Source: Ardenticatena maritima | Lineage (GTDB): Bacteria > Chloroflexota > Anaerolineae > Ardenticatenales > Ardenticatenaceae | Assembly: GCF_001306175.1 (NCBI RefSeq) | Contig: NZ_LGKN01000003.1 | Location: forward strand, 868,001 to 932,000 | DNA: 64,000 bases | Reading direction: 5' to 3' | Shown here: positions 25,345-34,101 of the stretch, piece after piece | Numbering within the stretch: the first letter of the stretch is position 1 | Layout: every line of letters begins with the position of its first letter | The notes under the pieces: generated by a model | Databases searched by the model: none | What the model was told of the DNA's origin: nothing | Seen by the model: the letters and a program-made list of their open reading frames with translations, nothing else | Program-made: the position numbers and the translations under genes

Positions 25345-26337
25345 TCACCAACGCAAATGAAACGGGGTGTATGGCTTTTCACCCATCAAATGTTTCTCGA
25401 TTTTATACAACTCCAATCGAATGGCGCGACGATAAGAAACATTCCGTCTAAGCCCTCTATGTCGAAATGTGCTTGCCAATCGCTTTTCCCACGCTTCTAA
25501 AAAAACACGTCGTCCCCGATCATTGAGATACAAACCCTCTAACTCTTCACTAAAATCCCGACTTTGAATTTGCTTCTTTGCCACAAGGCTAAAAATAACA
25601 CGATCAACAAGAGCAGGTTTAAAAATTTCAGCCACATCTAAGTTTAAAGAAAAACGGCGAAAGTTTGTTGCATGCAAAAAGCCAATACGTGGGTCCAGAT
25701 GCGTATGATAAATCTCGGAAAGTACGGCTGTGTAGAGAAGAGAATTGCCAAAAGAAATCAATGCATTGATGCGATTGCGCGGAGGACGGCGAGAACGTTG
25801 CTCAAAGGCAAAATCAGGATCGTCCAAAATAATGTCAAACGCGCTATAGTAGGCTTCGCGTGCCTGCCCCTCTGCTTGCATCAAGGCAGCAATATCATGG
25901 AGGTCATCAAGGCGTGAACGGTGGCTTTCAATAGATGATTCTACATTTTCCAGCGGCTTTCCTCGGTTTCGATAGTAACGAACAACCTTGTAAAGATTGA
26001 ACAAAGCCCCATCTACAAATCGCCGCGCTAAATCGAGGCGCTTGCACTCATCCAAATAATACTCAGCCTGGCGCAGAATCATATAGCCAGAGTTGTAATG
26101 TTCCCGCGGATAGTAAGTACCGATATAATACCCATGGTAATTGTAAAAATGGACCGGAATACGTTGCTGTGTAAGAAAACTGAGTAAACGCTTGTTGAGG
26201 TCTATTTCGCCGAAGACATGGATTTCATCCACCTGTTCCACGGGGAAGAATCGTTTACCTTCATCAGTTTCCAGCACCAATGTGTTCTGCTGGCGTCGCA
26301 AGCGCCCACTGGAAAGCACATACAAGCGCTGCCCCAT
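25345..26337 (-). CDS. cas1: CRISPR-associated endonuclease/integrase Cas1
   Basis: 330 residues from the ATG at 26337 (MGQRLYVLSSGRLRRQQNTL), one base after the cas4 stop. Cas1 is the integrase that inserts new spacers. The beta-rich N-terminal domain (VEQVDEIHVFGEIDLNKRLL) is followed by the helical catalytic domain, with metal ligands in ALISFGNSLLYTAVLSEIY (Glu), GFLHATNFRRFSLNLDVAE (His) and DVAEIFKPALVDR (Asp/Glu). It belongs to the type I-B group by similarity and context, and is the last gene of the minus-strand cas operon. Confidence 0.95.
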   Translation of the reverse strand: MGQRLYVLSSGRLRRQQNTLVLETDEGKRFFPVEQVDEIHVFGEIDLNKRLLSFLTQQRIPVHFYNYHGYYIGTYYPREHYNSGYMILRQAEYYLDECKRLDLARRFVDGALFNLYKVVRYYRNRGKPLENVESSIESHRSRLDDLHDIAALMQAEGQAREAYYSAFDIILDDPDFAFEQRSRRPPRNRINALISFGNSLLYTAVLSEIYHTHLDPRIGFLHATNFRRFSLNLDVAEIFKPALVDRVIFSLVAKKQIQSRDFSEELEGLYLNDRGRRVFLEAWEKRLASTFRHRGLRRNVSYRRAIRLELYKIEKHLMGEKPYTPFHLRW

Positions 26338-26338
26338 G

Positions 26339-26851
26339 TCAATCCTCCTCGTCACTCCAACAAAACTCACGATACGCACAAGCACGGCAGTAGCGAATGC
26401 GTTTCGCCGCAGGTGGCAGAGGCTGTTCCAAGATGGTCTCCACACGCGCCAAGACCTCCGCCAGACGTGCCTCAGCATCAACATCCAGCACCACGCGCTC
26501 GCGGCGACGTTCTTCGGGAAAGCGCAATTCCCCTTCGGCCTCCACGCCCATCTCGCGCAGCCGCCAAAGGTAAAAGAGCATCTGCATACGTGTAGCCTCC
26601 ACAAAGCGAGATGAGGCTTTGATTTCACCCACTACAAGCCGAGTACCCCGACGCTCAACAACATCCAAACGCATTCCCGAGAGACTGATTTCGCGCTTGC
26701 GACTGCGCGGATAACTCATTTCACCCAAAAAACGCCCCCACTCTAGCCGCGCATCATCACGATCCGGCTCAATTTCATGGGCCATAAGCCAGACTTCGCG
26801 CTCACAAATCATGGCATACCAAATGAGGGTGCCGGTGATGCGGTCGGACAT
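26339..26851 (-). CDS. cas4: CRISPR-associated exonuclease Cas4
   Basis: A 170-residue RecB-like nuclease with an iron-sulfur cluster that trims prespacers and helps choose PAM and orientation. One cluster Cys is near the N-terminus (AMICEREVWL) and three are near the C-terminus (YCRACAYREFC). Nuclease residues lie in RLDVVERR and GEIKASSR. I start at the ATG at 26851 behind GAGGAGGG. It is 1 base upstream of cas1, which suggests that both are translated together. Confidence 0.93.
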   Translation of the reverse strand: MSDRITGTLIWYAMICEREVWLMAHEIEPDRDDARLEWGRFLGEMSYPRSRKREISLSGMRLDVVERRGTRLVVGEIKASSRFVEATRMQMLFYLWRLREMGVEAEGELRFPEERRRERVVLDVDAEARLAEVLARVETILEQPLPPAAKRIRYCRACAYREFCWSDEED

Positions 26852-26897
26852 CAAATACCCTCCTCAACAGCCGTCTATCCAAGAAAACGTGGAACAG

Positions 26898-27316
26898 TTA
26901 GCGGCGCTTTTTCTTTTTGGAGCGAGCAGATTCTTCAAGTTCTTTTATTTTTGCGGATCGTTCTTCTTCAGGTACACCGTATAAGTGGGCTTGGAGACAG
27001 TCGGCGGCGGGCATCTCCGCTTCTGGCCGAGCAAAGAGACGGCGGCACGCCTCACGAGCTTGGTGCAATCCCTCCGGTGTGAAAGCGACACTTTTCGCCC
27101 GGGAGCGCGGGTCACTGATGTACCCCTGCTCATACAGACGGTCCATGGCTCCCAAGGCAGGCTCTTCCATGCCCGGCAATACGCCAGCGGCGGCCTGCCA
27201 TCGTACCACAAATTCAGGTAAAGCAACGCGAGCACGACTTCGGCCACTTTTTCTTCATCGTACCAAGGTTGTTGGTCGGATATAGGACACCTCCAAGCAT
27301 ATCTACAGAAACACAC
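26898..27316 (-). pseudogene. DUF6429 family protein, interrupted by a one-base frameshift
   Basis: Two frames together give a DUF6429-like protein. The 5' part reads DEEKVAEVVLALLYLNLW ... RAWKSLPWE; after a shift of -1 near 27155, the other frame continues AMDRLYEQGYISDPRSRAKSV and AFTPEGLHQARE. A single G missing in GGGAGCCATGG would explain the break. The tail is a Lys/Arg-rich extension (ARSKKKKRR). The family's function is unknown. The 5' start is unclear: a GTG at 27316 overlaps the cas3 end. Finding it between cas3 and cas4 is unusual. It could be a real mutation or a sequencing error. Confidence 0.65.
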
Positions 27317-29804
27317 CGCCGGCTTCCTGTTCCCGCTTGAAGCCAGTTACGGAATCGTAGTAGACATCCCTCACATCCTGTTGAACCACGTAAATGCGTA
27401 AGTCGTCGTCCCAGTGGGGCGCGGTTTCGGGCTTGAGGGCCACGCTGACAACATACTGGTAAAAGCAAGGCTTGATACGGGCGAAGCGCTCCCGCGCCTT
27501 CCACACATCATGGTCGCGGCGCAGGGCACGAAGGATGGCTTTGGCTTCGTTCCACACGGCTACCGCCCGCTCGTCCACCTGCACGAAGACATCCCACTTG
27601 TAGGGTTGTTGCTCAATCAGACAGAACTGGCTGAGATACGCCCCCGGTGCCTCTTTAGCCTTAAGCACGCAGGCTTTGTCTTTCTCGCCGTCAAAGCGCA
27701 ACGTGCACACGGCCTCCCACAGGGCGTCGGCTACATCCCATGGAATACCTGTTTCCCACACATCCAGGAAGTAATCCCGCAGTAGGTCAAGAAACTCCGG
27801 CTCCCGCAGATGGGTATGCCCCTCCAGATGAGTTTGCGTACGGGCCAACAGTACAGGGTCGTAAATCCGGTGCGCGTAGGAGCAATCTTTGTCGTCTATC
27901 CAGTGCACTATGTGAAATTGCCCCCGTCGGCCTGCACGCAGGTTACGGTTACATCGCCCCGCGGCCTGCACCAGCGAATCCAAGGGAGCCAAGTCTCGAT
28001 AGATGACATCAAAGTCCACATCCACTCCGGCTTCCAAAAGTTGCGTGGAGACCGCAAAGCGGTAGCGCCCGGCTTTGAGAGCGCGGATACGCTCCAGGCG
28101 TTCCTTAGGCGTCACGCCGGTGGAAAGAAAAGCGACATCCTCGTCTAAAGCATCTTCCAACAAGCTGTGTAATTCCTGAGCCGCGGCGATGGAGTTGACC
28201 ATGAAGAGGTAGGACTTCCCTCGCTCGGGCACGAAATCGGCCACGAAATCTTCTAGAGTCCGGCGTTCCAGATGAATATGCACATCCAGTCGGTCCAGAA
28301 CCGAAAAATAAGCGTGAGGATTGGGCACCAATTCGTGAGCATCTTCCAACAAATAGGGTTGGGTCGCGGTCATGAGGATGACATACGCCCCGAGACGTTC
28401 TGCGGCCTCGGTCAACAGATTACGCACCAAAGGCCAATACACCGCGGGCAAAGCCTGCACCTCGTCCAGGAGCAGGATAGCATGGTGCAATTTGTTCACC
28501 CGCCGCGCCGCAGCGTTGCGCCAGGCCAACAAAGTGTTGAAAAGCTGCACAAAGGTTGTCACCACGATTTCAGAGTGCCAGCCCTCAGTAAGAAGCCGGG
28601 AGGCCGCATAGTCCAATTCGCGCACGGCTTCTTCGATTTTATCTGCATCCTTGTTTTGCACCCGATACTGCACATCGGCCAAGTGGTGATGCTTGATAAG
28701 CAGGCGATTTTCCACCAGGCCTTTGCCGCGATCTTCCGGGTCGCAGGGGTCGGGAGAAGACGCGGAAGGTGCTTCCCCTTCTGTGAGCCCCAAAGCCACA
28801 GCCAGCACCTGCTCCAGAATGTCTGCGTTTTGGTCAATAATAGAAAGGAAAGGCAACGCGTAGATGATACGAGGCGCCTGTCCAGTTTTTTCGCGCACCA
28901 AGTCGCGCAATTTCAAAGCCGTAGCCATACCAGTCAGTGTCTTGCCCATCCCCGTGGGCAAAGTTATGGTGTACAGATGATGGTCTGGGGAACGGAGTCC
29001 GGCCAGCACTTCACGGTACGCCTGCTCCCGCATTGCGTTGAGCCCCTCCACCGAAGGCGGACCGAAAACCCGCGCCTTGTAGCAATCTACTGCATCCGAA
29101 GGTACATCCCCCCGTGAGGGCAGGTACCCTTTAGCCCCGGCTTCTAACTTATCTGCGTCCAACAATGCAGAGAAGCCGGTCAGGAAAGCCCAATAGCCCT
29201 CCGCGTCCTGGGTTTCCCTCTTCCAACCACGCCACCGTCTTCGCCAGGTGCGGAAAAGGGTTGAGGCTTCATCCCCGAGCCAAGATTGGAATGCTTCGGG
29301 GGAAAAGGTCAGGACAGCCTGGATCTCCTCAGGCAGGTCTAGCGCGGCCAGATAGGCATTGGTCTTGTCCGCAGGAATAGCCTGGATTTGGGCTTCCAGC
29401 ACTTCCCGCTCAGCTTCGTCGGGAGGGTGCAGTTCGTCAGCTACGTTCTTCAGACTTGTGTGGTGGCGCAGGACGGCCAGGTAGGCGAAAAGGAGCGGGA
29501 GCCAATGGCCCTCGGCTTCCTCGCCCAACCACGCGGTGGCGCGGTGCAGGAAGAACAGGGCCGAAAGCCGCGCGTGTCGGGTAAAGGCGTCCTTGCGCCG
29601 CTCCCCCTGCAAAGCCTCCTGGAAAAACATTGTTGCCTTGCCAAAGTCGTGCAGGGCGACGGCCATTTCCAGCAGGCTGCGCCGGCGCGCATCTTGCCAC
29701 CACGCCGGCGCAGCTTCGTTCAGTAAGGCACGGGCCAGAGCCAGCACCCGGTTGCTGTGGTCTTCTAACGGGATGCCGGGATGCGAGTAGAGGCCGGAGG
29801 CCAT
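27303..29804 (-). CDS. cas3: CRISPR-associated helicase/nuclease Cas3 (HD-fused)
   Basis: An 833-residue effector nuclease recruited by Cascade to unwind and degrade target DNA. The N-terminal HD nuclease domain has H16 and the HD pair at residues 52-53 (ALHDFGK), plus further His residues (RHARLSALFFLHR). The SF2 helicase follows, with Walker A TLPTGMGKTLTG, the DEVQ box (LLLDEVQALP), LMTATQP and the motif VI region VQAAGRCNRN. Its ATG at 29804 lies inside the cas5 3' end, a 40-base overlap, behind AGGAGGTGG. The full length and intact motifs suggest activity. Confidence 0.96.
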   Translation of the reverse strand: MASGLYSHPGIPLEDHSNRVLALARALLNEAAPAWWQDARRRSLLEMAVALHDFGKATMFFQEALQGERRKDAFTRHARLSALFFLHRATAWLGEEAEGHWLPLLFAYLAVLRHHTSLKNVADELHPPDEAEREVLEAQIQAIPADKTNAYLAALDLPEEIQAVLTFSPEAFQSWLGDEASTLFRTWRRRWRGWKRETQDAEGYWAFLTGFSALLDADKLEAGAKGYLPSRGDVPSDAVDCYKARVFGPPSVEGLNAMREQAYREVLAGLRSPDHHLYTITLPTGMGKTLTGMATALKLRDLVREKTGQAPRIIYALPFLSIIDQNADILEQVLAVALGLTEGEAPSASSPDPCDPEDRGKGLVENRLLIKHHHLADVQYRVQNKDADKIEEAVRELDYAASRLLTEGWHSEIVVTTFVQLFNTLLAWRNAAARRVNKLHHAILLLDEVQALPAVYWPLVRNLLTEAAERLGAYVILMTATQPYLLEDAHELVPNPHAYFSVLDRLDVHIHLERRTLEDFVADFVPERGKSYLFMVNSIAAAQELHSLLEDALDEDVAFLSTGVTPKERLERIRALKAGRYRFAVSTQLLEAGVDVDFDVIYRDLAPLDSLVQAAGRCNRNLRAGRRGQFHIVHWIDDKDCSYAHRIYDPVLLARTQTHLEGHTHLREPEFLDLLRDYFLDVWETGIPWDVADALWEAVCTLRFDGEKDKACVLKAKEAPGAYLSQFCLIEQQPYKWDVFVQVDERAVAVWNEAKAILRALRRDHDVWKARERFARIKPCFYQYVVSVALKPETAPHWDDDLRIYVVQQDVRDVYYDSVTGFKREQEAGGVFL

Positions 29805-30541
29805 AGGTACACCACCTCCTCACTGTCCAATTGATACACGGGCTCTTTCACCGTGACTCGAACCGGCCGACCACCCATGTCCAGCACTACATCCTGGTAG
29901 AGCAAGGGCGTGCGGTCTGGGGCTAAGTAGATGGCTACCCGTTCCTTGGCGAGTTTGATGCCGGGGTGCAGGGCTTCTTGCAAGCCATGTTCAGCATCCA
30001 AGACCTCTGCAGGAAAGACCGTACTCAGGTCGTAGGTTCCCGGTGGAAGTTGTCGAGCGGTATATGTACCCACGTAGGCAAAATCGGCCAGCAACTCCGA
30101 AAGGCCCAGAGAAACGGTATAGTGGGTGCGGTGCTCCTGAAGCAAGGCTGCCAATTCATCCAGGAGTACGGCGTCACCACCCACATAGAGGCGGAAACGA
30201 GGCGCTTTCAGATACTCGTACTTGACCTGGGTGCGCAACGTCTTGTTCTGATCGCCCTTGCGATCTCGAAAAAGGGTTGGATCGAACTTGTCTCCACTTC
30301 CTTTAGTGAAAATCAGGTTCTGCCCCCAGCGCACCCGCTTGACCGCTGCGAGCACCCGCACGCCGACGGCTAGGTCTGCGGTAGCCACCAGATACTCATC
30401 CTTGTCCAAGCCCAAGATAGCCCCCACAATCCCCCGCACCGCAGTGGGTGGGGGAAAGGAGTAGGTCAGCGGCGAGGAGGTGGTGAAGAAGCGGCGAAAG
30501 TGACCGTAATCGCCCCAGAGGTCAAAGACAACTACTTTCAT
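29765..30541 (-). CDS. cas5: CRISPR Cascade subunit Cas5 (type I-B, Cas5h-like)
   Basis: A 258-residue RAMP-fold protein that caps the 5' handle of the crRNA in Cascade. The start MKVVVFDLWGDYGHFRRFFTTSSPLTYSFPPPTAVRG is typical: the YGHFRRF and PPPTAVRGIVGA segments mark the Cas5 N-terminal domain. The start overlaps the end of cas7 by four bases (ATGA), and the 3' end overlaps cas3 by 40, so the three are tightly coupled. Confidence 0.93.
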   Translation of the reverse strand: MKVVVFDLWGDYGHFRRFFTTSSPLTYSFPPPTAVRGIVGAILGLDKDEYLVATADLAVGVRVLAAVKRVRWGQNLIFTKGSGDKFDPTLFRDRKGDQNKTLRTQVKYEYLKAPRFRLYVGGDAVLLDELAALLQEHRTHYTVSLGLSELLADFAYVGTYTARQLPPGTYDLSTVFPAEVLDAEHGLQEALHPGIKLAKERVAIYLAPDRTPLLYQDVVLDMGGRPVRVTVKEPVYQLDSEEVVYLWPPASTRIPASR

Positions 30542-31458
30542 GTTTCATCACTCCACGGGAAGGGTTCTACCGGAATTTCGGCGAACACGGCCTCCACAGC
30601 CGGCGCCACGCGCACCCGGTCACTTACCAGCACCCGTACTTTCTCAATCTTGTCCTTGTACTTGGCCACCTTCTCGGCCAGTCCGCTCAAGTCCAGCACA
30701 CCTTCGCTGATATCGCGGATGGCTTCATCAGCCTTTTCACTGCGGAAGGCTACTAATTTATTCAATTCGCCTATATGCGTCAGAGCGTCGGGCTTGTAGA
30801 CGATATCCACCAGCAACCGCGGCTCATGGCCAAACTTGGAGCGGGTAATGACATCAGTCCCGGCCTTATGCCCTACCCACAGCGCTTTGAACATGGCGTC
30901 AAGGTCATCCTCGGTGAGGTGTGTCGCCTCGGCGGCTTTTTCATTGGCCACACCGTAGAAAGCGAGAAGGGAATAAGGTACCACATAGACCTCGGTGAAA
31001 GTGCCCTGACGCTTGTCCGCGGCTGAGGGCATAATACTGGTCCCCTTGATAAGTTCCACCTTCACCCGGTGCAGAGAGGTCCCGAACTTGAACTGTACCG
31101 GCCCGGTCAAGGAGAACGCGTTTTGGTCATCGCCCTTGATGGCAAAGGTGCCACCGAACAGGCGAATATCAACGCATCGCTCCAGCACCTTCTTGGGGTC
31201 GTTGTCGTAATACGCCATGATATCTTCTTTGGTCTTGCGGTTGCCATCCTCGGTACGTTCCTCCCGCAAGAAAACCTCGTGGCCTAACTCCATCAGGGTA
31301 TCTCGCACGGTACGCTTGAGCCGCACATCAGTGACAATGTTGATGCCTGTTTCTTCATCAACGCGGGGCTTATTCTCGTCCATGGGATCGCCGTTGGGAT
31401 TGGCCCACGAGACATCGTACAAGAACAGGATTTCGTGTCGATTCTGGAGTGTATTCAT
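30538..31458 (-). CDS. cas7: CRISPR Cascade backbone subunit Cas7 (Csh2-like)
   Basis: A 306-residue RAMP protein that polymerises along the crRNA spacer. Family features are ILFLYDVSWANPNGDP near the N-terminus, TDVRLKRTVRD, VDIRLFGGTF and SLTGPVQFKFG, all typical of type I-B Csh2. It overlaps cas8b by four bases at its start and cas5 by four at its end. Confidence 0.95.
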   Translation of the reverse strand: MNTLQNRHEILFLYDVSWANPNGDPMDENKPRVDEETGINIVTDVRLKRTVRDTLMELGHEVFLREERTEDGNRKTKEDIMAYYDNDPKKVLERCVDIRLFGGTFAIKGDDQNAFSLTGPVQFKFGTSLHRVKVELIKGTSIMPSAADKRQGTFTEVYVVPYSLLAFYGVANEKAAEATHLTEDDLDAMFKALWVGHKAGTDVITRSKFGHEPRLLVDIVYKPDALTHIGELNKLVAFRSEKADEAIRDISEGVLDLSGLAEKVAKYKDKIEKVRVLVSDRVRVAPAVEAVFAEIPVEPFPWSDET

Positions 31459-31868
31459 GCTTCAACCTCCTCCTTTTTGGTGTAAATAAATTGAGCAACT
31501 TTAGGGAACAGTCCCATACCCAGGGCAAAGTAGAAGTTCAGTTCGTCTACACTCATCCTCCAAGGGGATGGGGACTGGGCAAAGTAAGCCGAAGCCTTTT
31601 GAAAGAGCATATCCTCGCCCCCACGGAACCGGTCGTATTCCTGCAACTTGTTGCGCACTTTGGGCAAGAGCCCCTTCAAGTCCGTCTCAGTCATTTTGAG
31701 ACTTTTGAGAGACTTCCAGAAAGGCGCGTTGCCCCGCTCTTGGCTTTGTACCCGCAACAAGCGCTCCGTGAGCGCACCCAAGAGGAACAAGCCCTTCTTG
31801 AGGTCGCTGTCCAGCGCAGGCAGGCTATTCAGGAAGTCTTCTAATGTGGTAGGATTTTGGTCCGACAT
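31455..31868 (-). CDS. cas11b: Cas11b small subunit, internal translation product of cas8b
   Basis: An in-frame internal ATG at 31868 (MSDQNPTTLEDFLNSL) is preceded five bases upstream by AAAAGGAGGTG, a near-perfect Shine-Dalgarno inside the cas8b coding sequence. The resulting 137-residue, helix-rich protein fits a type I-B Cas11 small subunit. Independent translation of Cas11 from within cas8b is established for type I-B and I-D systems. Here it is predicted from the site, which has no coding reason to be so strong. Confidence 0.82.
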   Translation of the reverse strand: MSDQNPTTLEDFLNSLPALDSDLKKGLFLLGALTERLLRVQSQERGNAPFWKSLKSLKMTETDLKGLLPKVRNKLQEYDRFRGGEDMLFQKASAYFAQSPSPWRMSVDELNFYFALGMGLFPKVAQFIYTKKEEVEA

Positions 31869-33203
31869 AAGCACCTCCTTTTGGGTAGTTAATTGTACGA
31901 ACAACAGCGCAGCCAAGGCATCCAGGATAGTCCAACGATACAGCCCCTGGTCGCGGCGGTCGGGTGTGACCACATCATGGCGAATTTGAAGCATAAGGAA
32001 GGGAATGAGGTAGCGAGTCGACACCGGCGCGACGCGGAAGGTACGATCCACCAGGTCATAGAAATGGCGCAGTAGGTCGGGGTTTCGTTTATTAGGGTCA
32101 GCTTTAGAGAAGAAACGATACAGGATAGTATAGGTAAAGTCATACTCCCGCCACGTGCCATCTTCTCTGGGAAGGCGCAGGATGCGGTCCACCGTGCTCT
32201 TGGCCTGTAACAAAGCCCGCAGTCGTGAGGGATACACATCTTGAACATATAGGTCAATTGCTTCGCGGCTCTGCTGACGACTCATAAAGAGGAAGTGGAA
32301 GGTCATCACATCCCGTTCCTGGCTGAGCAGGTCCAAGATGTCTTCCTCGTCCGCAGTAATACGCCTGACCTCCTGACGGCTCAGAGTGTGCAAACGCTGC
32401 TGGCGTTGCTCGCGGTCTTCGATGAGGATGTCCATTACATCCCGACGTACAGCCTCCGCGCCAAAGATGAAATCCGGAATGAGCAAATAGCGAATGCTCG
32501 GAGCAAAGGCGAAGGTTAAATTCGCTTCTACATGCTGGCGACCCCGCTGAATGAGATCGCGACAGTCGTAGCAGAGAGGAAAGGCCTTGTAAGCCAAGGT
32601 TTTGTCGAAGCCCCCCACCACATAGCCAGGCTTATCAATGGTGTAGAATTTGAAGGGCGAAATGTCGCCGCTGACCTCCTTCTCTTCACCACATATCGCA
32701 CATGTACCCAATGCCACACTCTCGCGCCCTTCTTCTCGGAATTTGGCCAGCAGGGCTTGGCGGATATCCTCCCGCTCCCCCATCCATTGCCCGTCAATGC
32801 GCACGGTGAGAAGCACGCGCTCTCGCTTACGAAGACCCTCAATGACCTGAGCGATATGATCGGCCATGACAGGCCAGAGAGCCTCGTTCGTCAATTCCAA
32901 ATCGGGCAGGCTGGGATTCAGGTCGCGCAGTTTTCGGTACGCATTGCGCGCATTCTTCAGGCTTTTCTGGATAGAAGTGCGATTGAGAAGCAAAGTGGGC
33001 GTGAGCGTGGGCGGATTGCTGCCTTTGGCATTTTTATACAAGTAACGAGGCAAGTCCTGCTCGTTAAAGGGATAGATCTTGGCCTCCAGATATCGACCTT
33101 GTGCATCAAACTCTAGGGCAACCACTTGATCTGCCTTCACAGGATCGTATACCAGTGGTCCACCCAAAATGACACCAAGAACCCGCAAAGCACGAAGCAT
33201 CAT
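31455..33203 (-). CDS. cas8b: CRISPR Cascade large subunit Cas8b (Csh1-like)
   Basis: A 582-residue PAM-recognition subunit. Two consecutive ATGs occur; the second (33200) has better spacing to AGGAGGT. A zinc-finger pair C168-x2-C171 and C211-x2-C214 matches the Csh1 subgroup. The C-terminal 137 codons contain a separate internal start for the small subunit, listed on its own. The gene follows cas6 by 34 bases and overlaps cas7 by four. Confidence 0.92.
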   Translation of the reverse strand: MMLRALRVLGVILGGPLVYDPVKADQVVALEFDAQGRYLEAKIYPFNEQDLPRYLYKNAKGSNPPTLTPTLLLNRTSIQKSLKNARNAYRKLRDLNPSLPDLELTNEALWPVMADHIAQVIEGLRKRERVLLTVRIDGQWMGEREDIRQALLAKFREEGRESVALGTCAICGEEKEVSGDISPFKFYTIDKPGYVVGGFDKTLAYKAFPLCYDCRDLIQRGRQHVEANLTFAFAPSIRYLLIPDFIFGAEAVRRDVMDILIEDREQRQQRLHTLSRQEVRRITADEEDILDLLSQERDVMTFHFLFMSRQQSREAIDLYVQDVYPSRLRALLQAKSTVDRILRLPREDGTWREYDFTYTILYRFFSKADPNKRNPDLLRHFYDLVDRTFRVAPVSTRYLIPFLMLQIRHDVVTPDRRDQGLYRWTILDALAALLFVQLTTQKEVLMSDQNPTTLEDFLNSLPALDSDLKKGLFLLGALTERLLRVQSQERGNAPFWKSLKSLKMTETDLKGLLPKVRNKLQEYDRFRGGEDMLFQKASAYFAQSPSPWRMSVDELNFYFALGMGLFPKVAQFIYTKKEEVEA

Positions 33204-33237
33204 GACCTCCTACGAGTTTCTTTCAGCGCTTCACTGT

Positions 33238-34008
33238 TTACTCCATACTCTCACGCACCCGCTTCCGCCCCGGCTCCCACACCTGCACAAACCCAAACCC
33301 CTGGCTATTCTTTGCCCCCAATCCAGCATCTAGTGCCATCCGCAAATATGGCTCCGGGGCATCCAACTCATAGATACCCGTCCAGCCTTTGATGATGGTG
33401 CCTTTGTAGCGCGCCACCACAAGGTTGCGATTACTCACCCGCACAGGCCGGAACGTTGCCCCGTCGGGGGGAATATCCTCACCCGTCCATGCTCGCAGCT
33501 TTTTGCGCAAATTTTCAAGCACTTGTGCGCCAAACTCATCTTCTTTGGGCGTGTAGTAGTACGTCTTGCGGCGTCCATCGGGCGCGGTCAGCGTGCTGTA
33601 CGCTGTAATTGGCGACAGTGCTTTCAGCAACAATGGCCGTGAGAGCGGTTGCGGCTGCAAGACTTCCACCGAATGCAGCAAAAGCTCACTCTTCCCAAGG
33701 CGCACAGTCTCACGCCTGACAAGATGTGAAGCCAACGATTGCAAGACGTCTGTCGCAGGTGAAGCCACATAGAAGAAAACAGATTCTTCAAAAGCCAGTT
33801 GACCATTCCGCCGCGAAAACGCTCCAAACAGTCGGGAAAATGTGAACAGAGGAAAGCGCCGTTTTTGATCACGCCAGCCAGTATTGTGGAGATATTCAGC
33901 AATGCTCGCACTCAAGTGATGGTAGATGAACCCCTGGACGGTTTGGTTATAGTGTACAGGGAGCAAAAGCGGTGATGTTTGAACCGATAAATGGAGTTTG
34001 ATTTGCAT
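33238..34008 (-). CDS. cas6: CRISPR RNA endonuclease Cas6
   Basis: 256 residues from the ATG at 34008 (MQIKLHLSVQTSPLLLPVHYN), behind GGAGAGG. It is a RAMP-fold endoribonuclease that cuts the array transcript in each repeat. The glycine-rich C-terminal loop GLGAKNSQGFGFV is the Cas6 signature; a candidate catalytic His lies in HYNQTVQGFIYHHL. It is the first gene of the minus-strand cas operon. The 93 bases up to the ABC-F gene contain TAAAAT-like elements but no convincing promoter. Confidence 0.93.
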   Translation of the reverse strand: MQIKLHLSVQTSPLLLPVHYNQTVQGFIYHHLSASIAEYLHNTGWRDQKRRFPLFTFSRLFGAFSRRNGQLAFEESVFFYVASPATDVLQSLASHLVRRETVRLGKSELLLHSVEVLQPQPLSRPLLLKALSPITAYSTLTAPDGRRKTYYYTPKEDEFGAQVLENLRKKLRAWTGEDIPPDGATFRPVRVSNRNLVVARYKGTIIKGWTGIYELDAPEPYLRMALDAGLGAKNSQGFGFVQVWEPGRKRVRESME

Positions 34009-34101
34009 GCACGCCTCTCCGCATTCTTTACTCCTCACACCAATTTAATCGTTGCTTCATTTTAGGGCAAGGGTGCGACAAAAAACGCCTCCCTCCCCCG
34101 C

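Noticed and set aside
26338-26628. Longer Cas1 frame starting within cas4
   Set aside because: The extra 97 residues are an out-of-frame reading of cas4; Cas1 homology starts at MGQRLYVLSSG.
27100-27170. Programmed -1 ribosomal frameshift in the DUF6429 gene
   Set aside because: The site (TTGGGAG) is not a recognised slippery heptamer and no downstream pseudoknot is evident, so a mutation or sequencing error is likelier.
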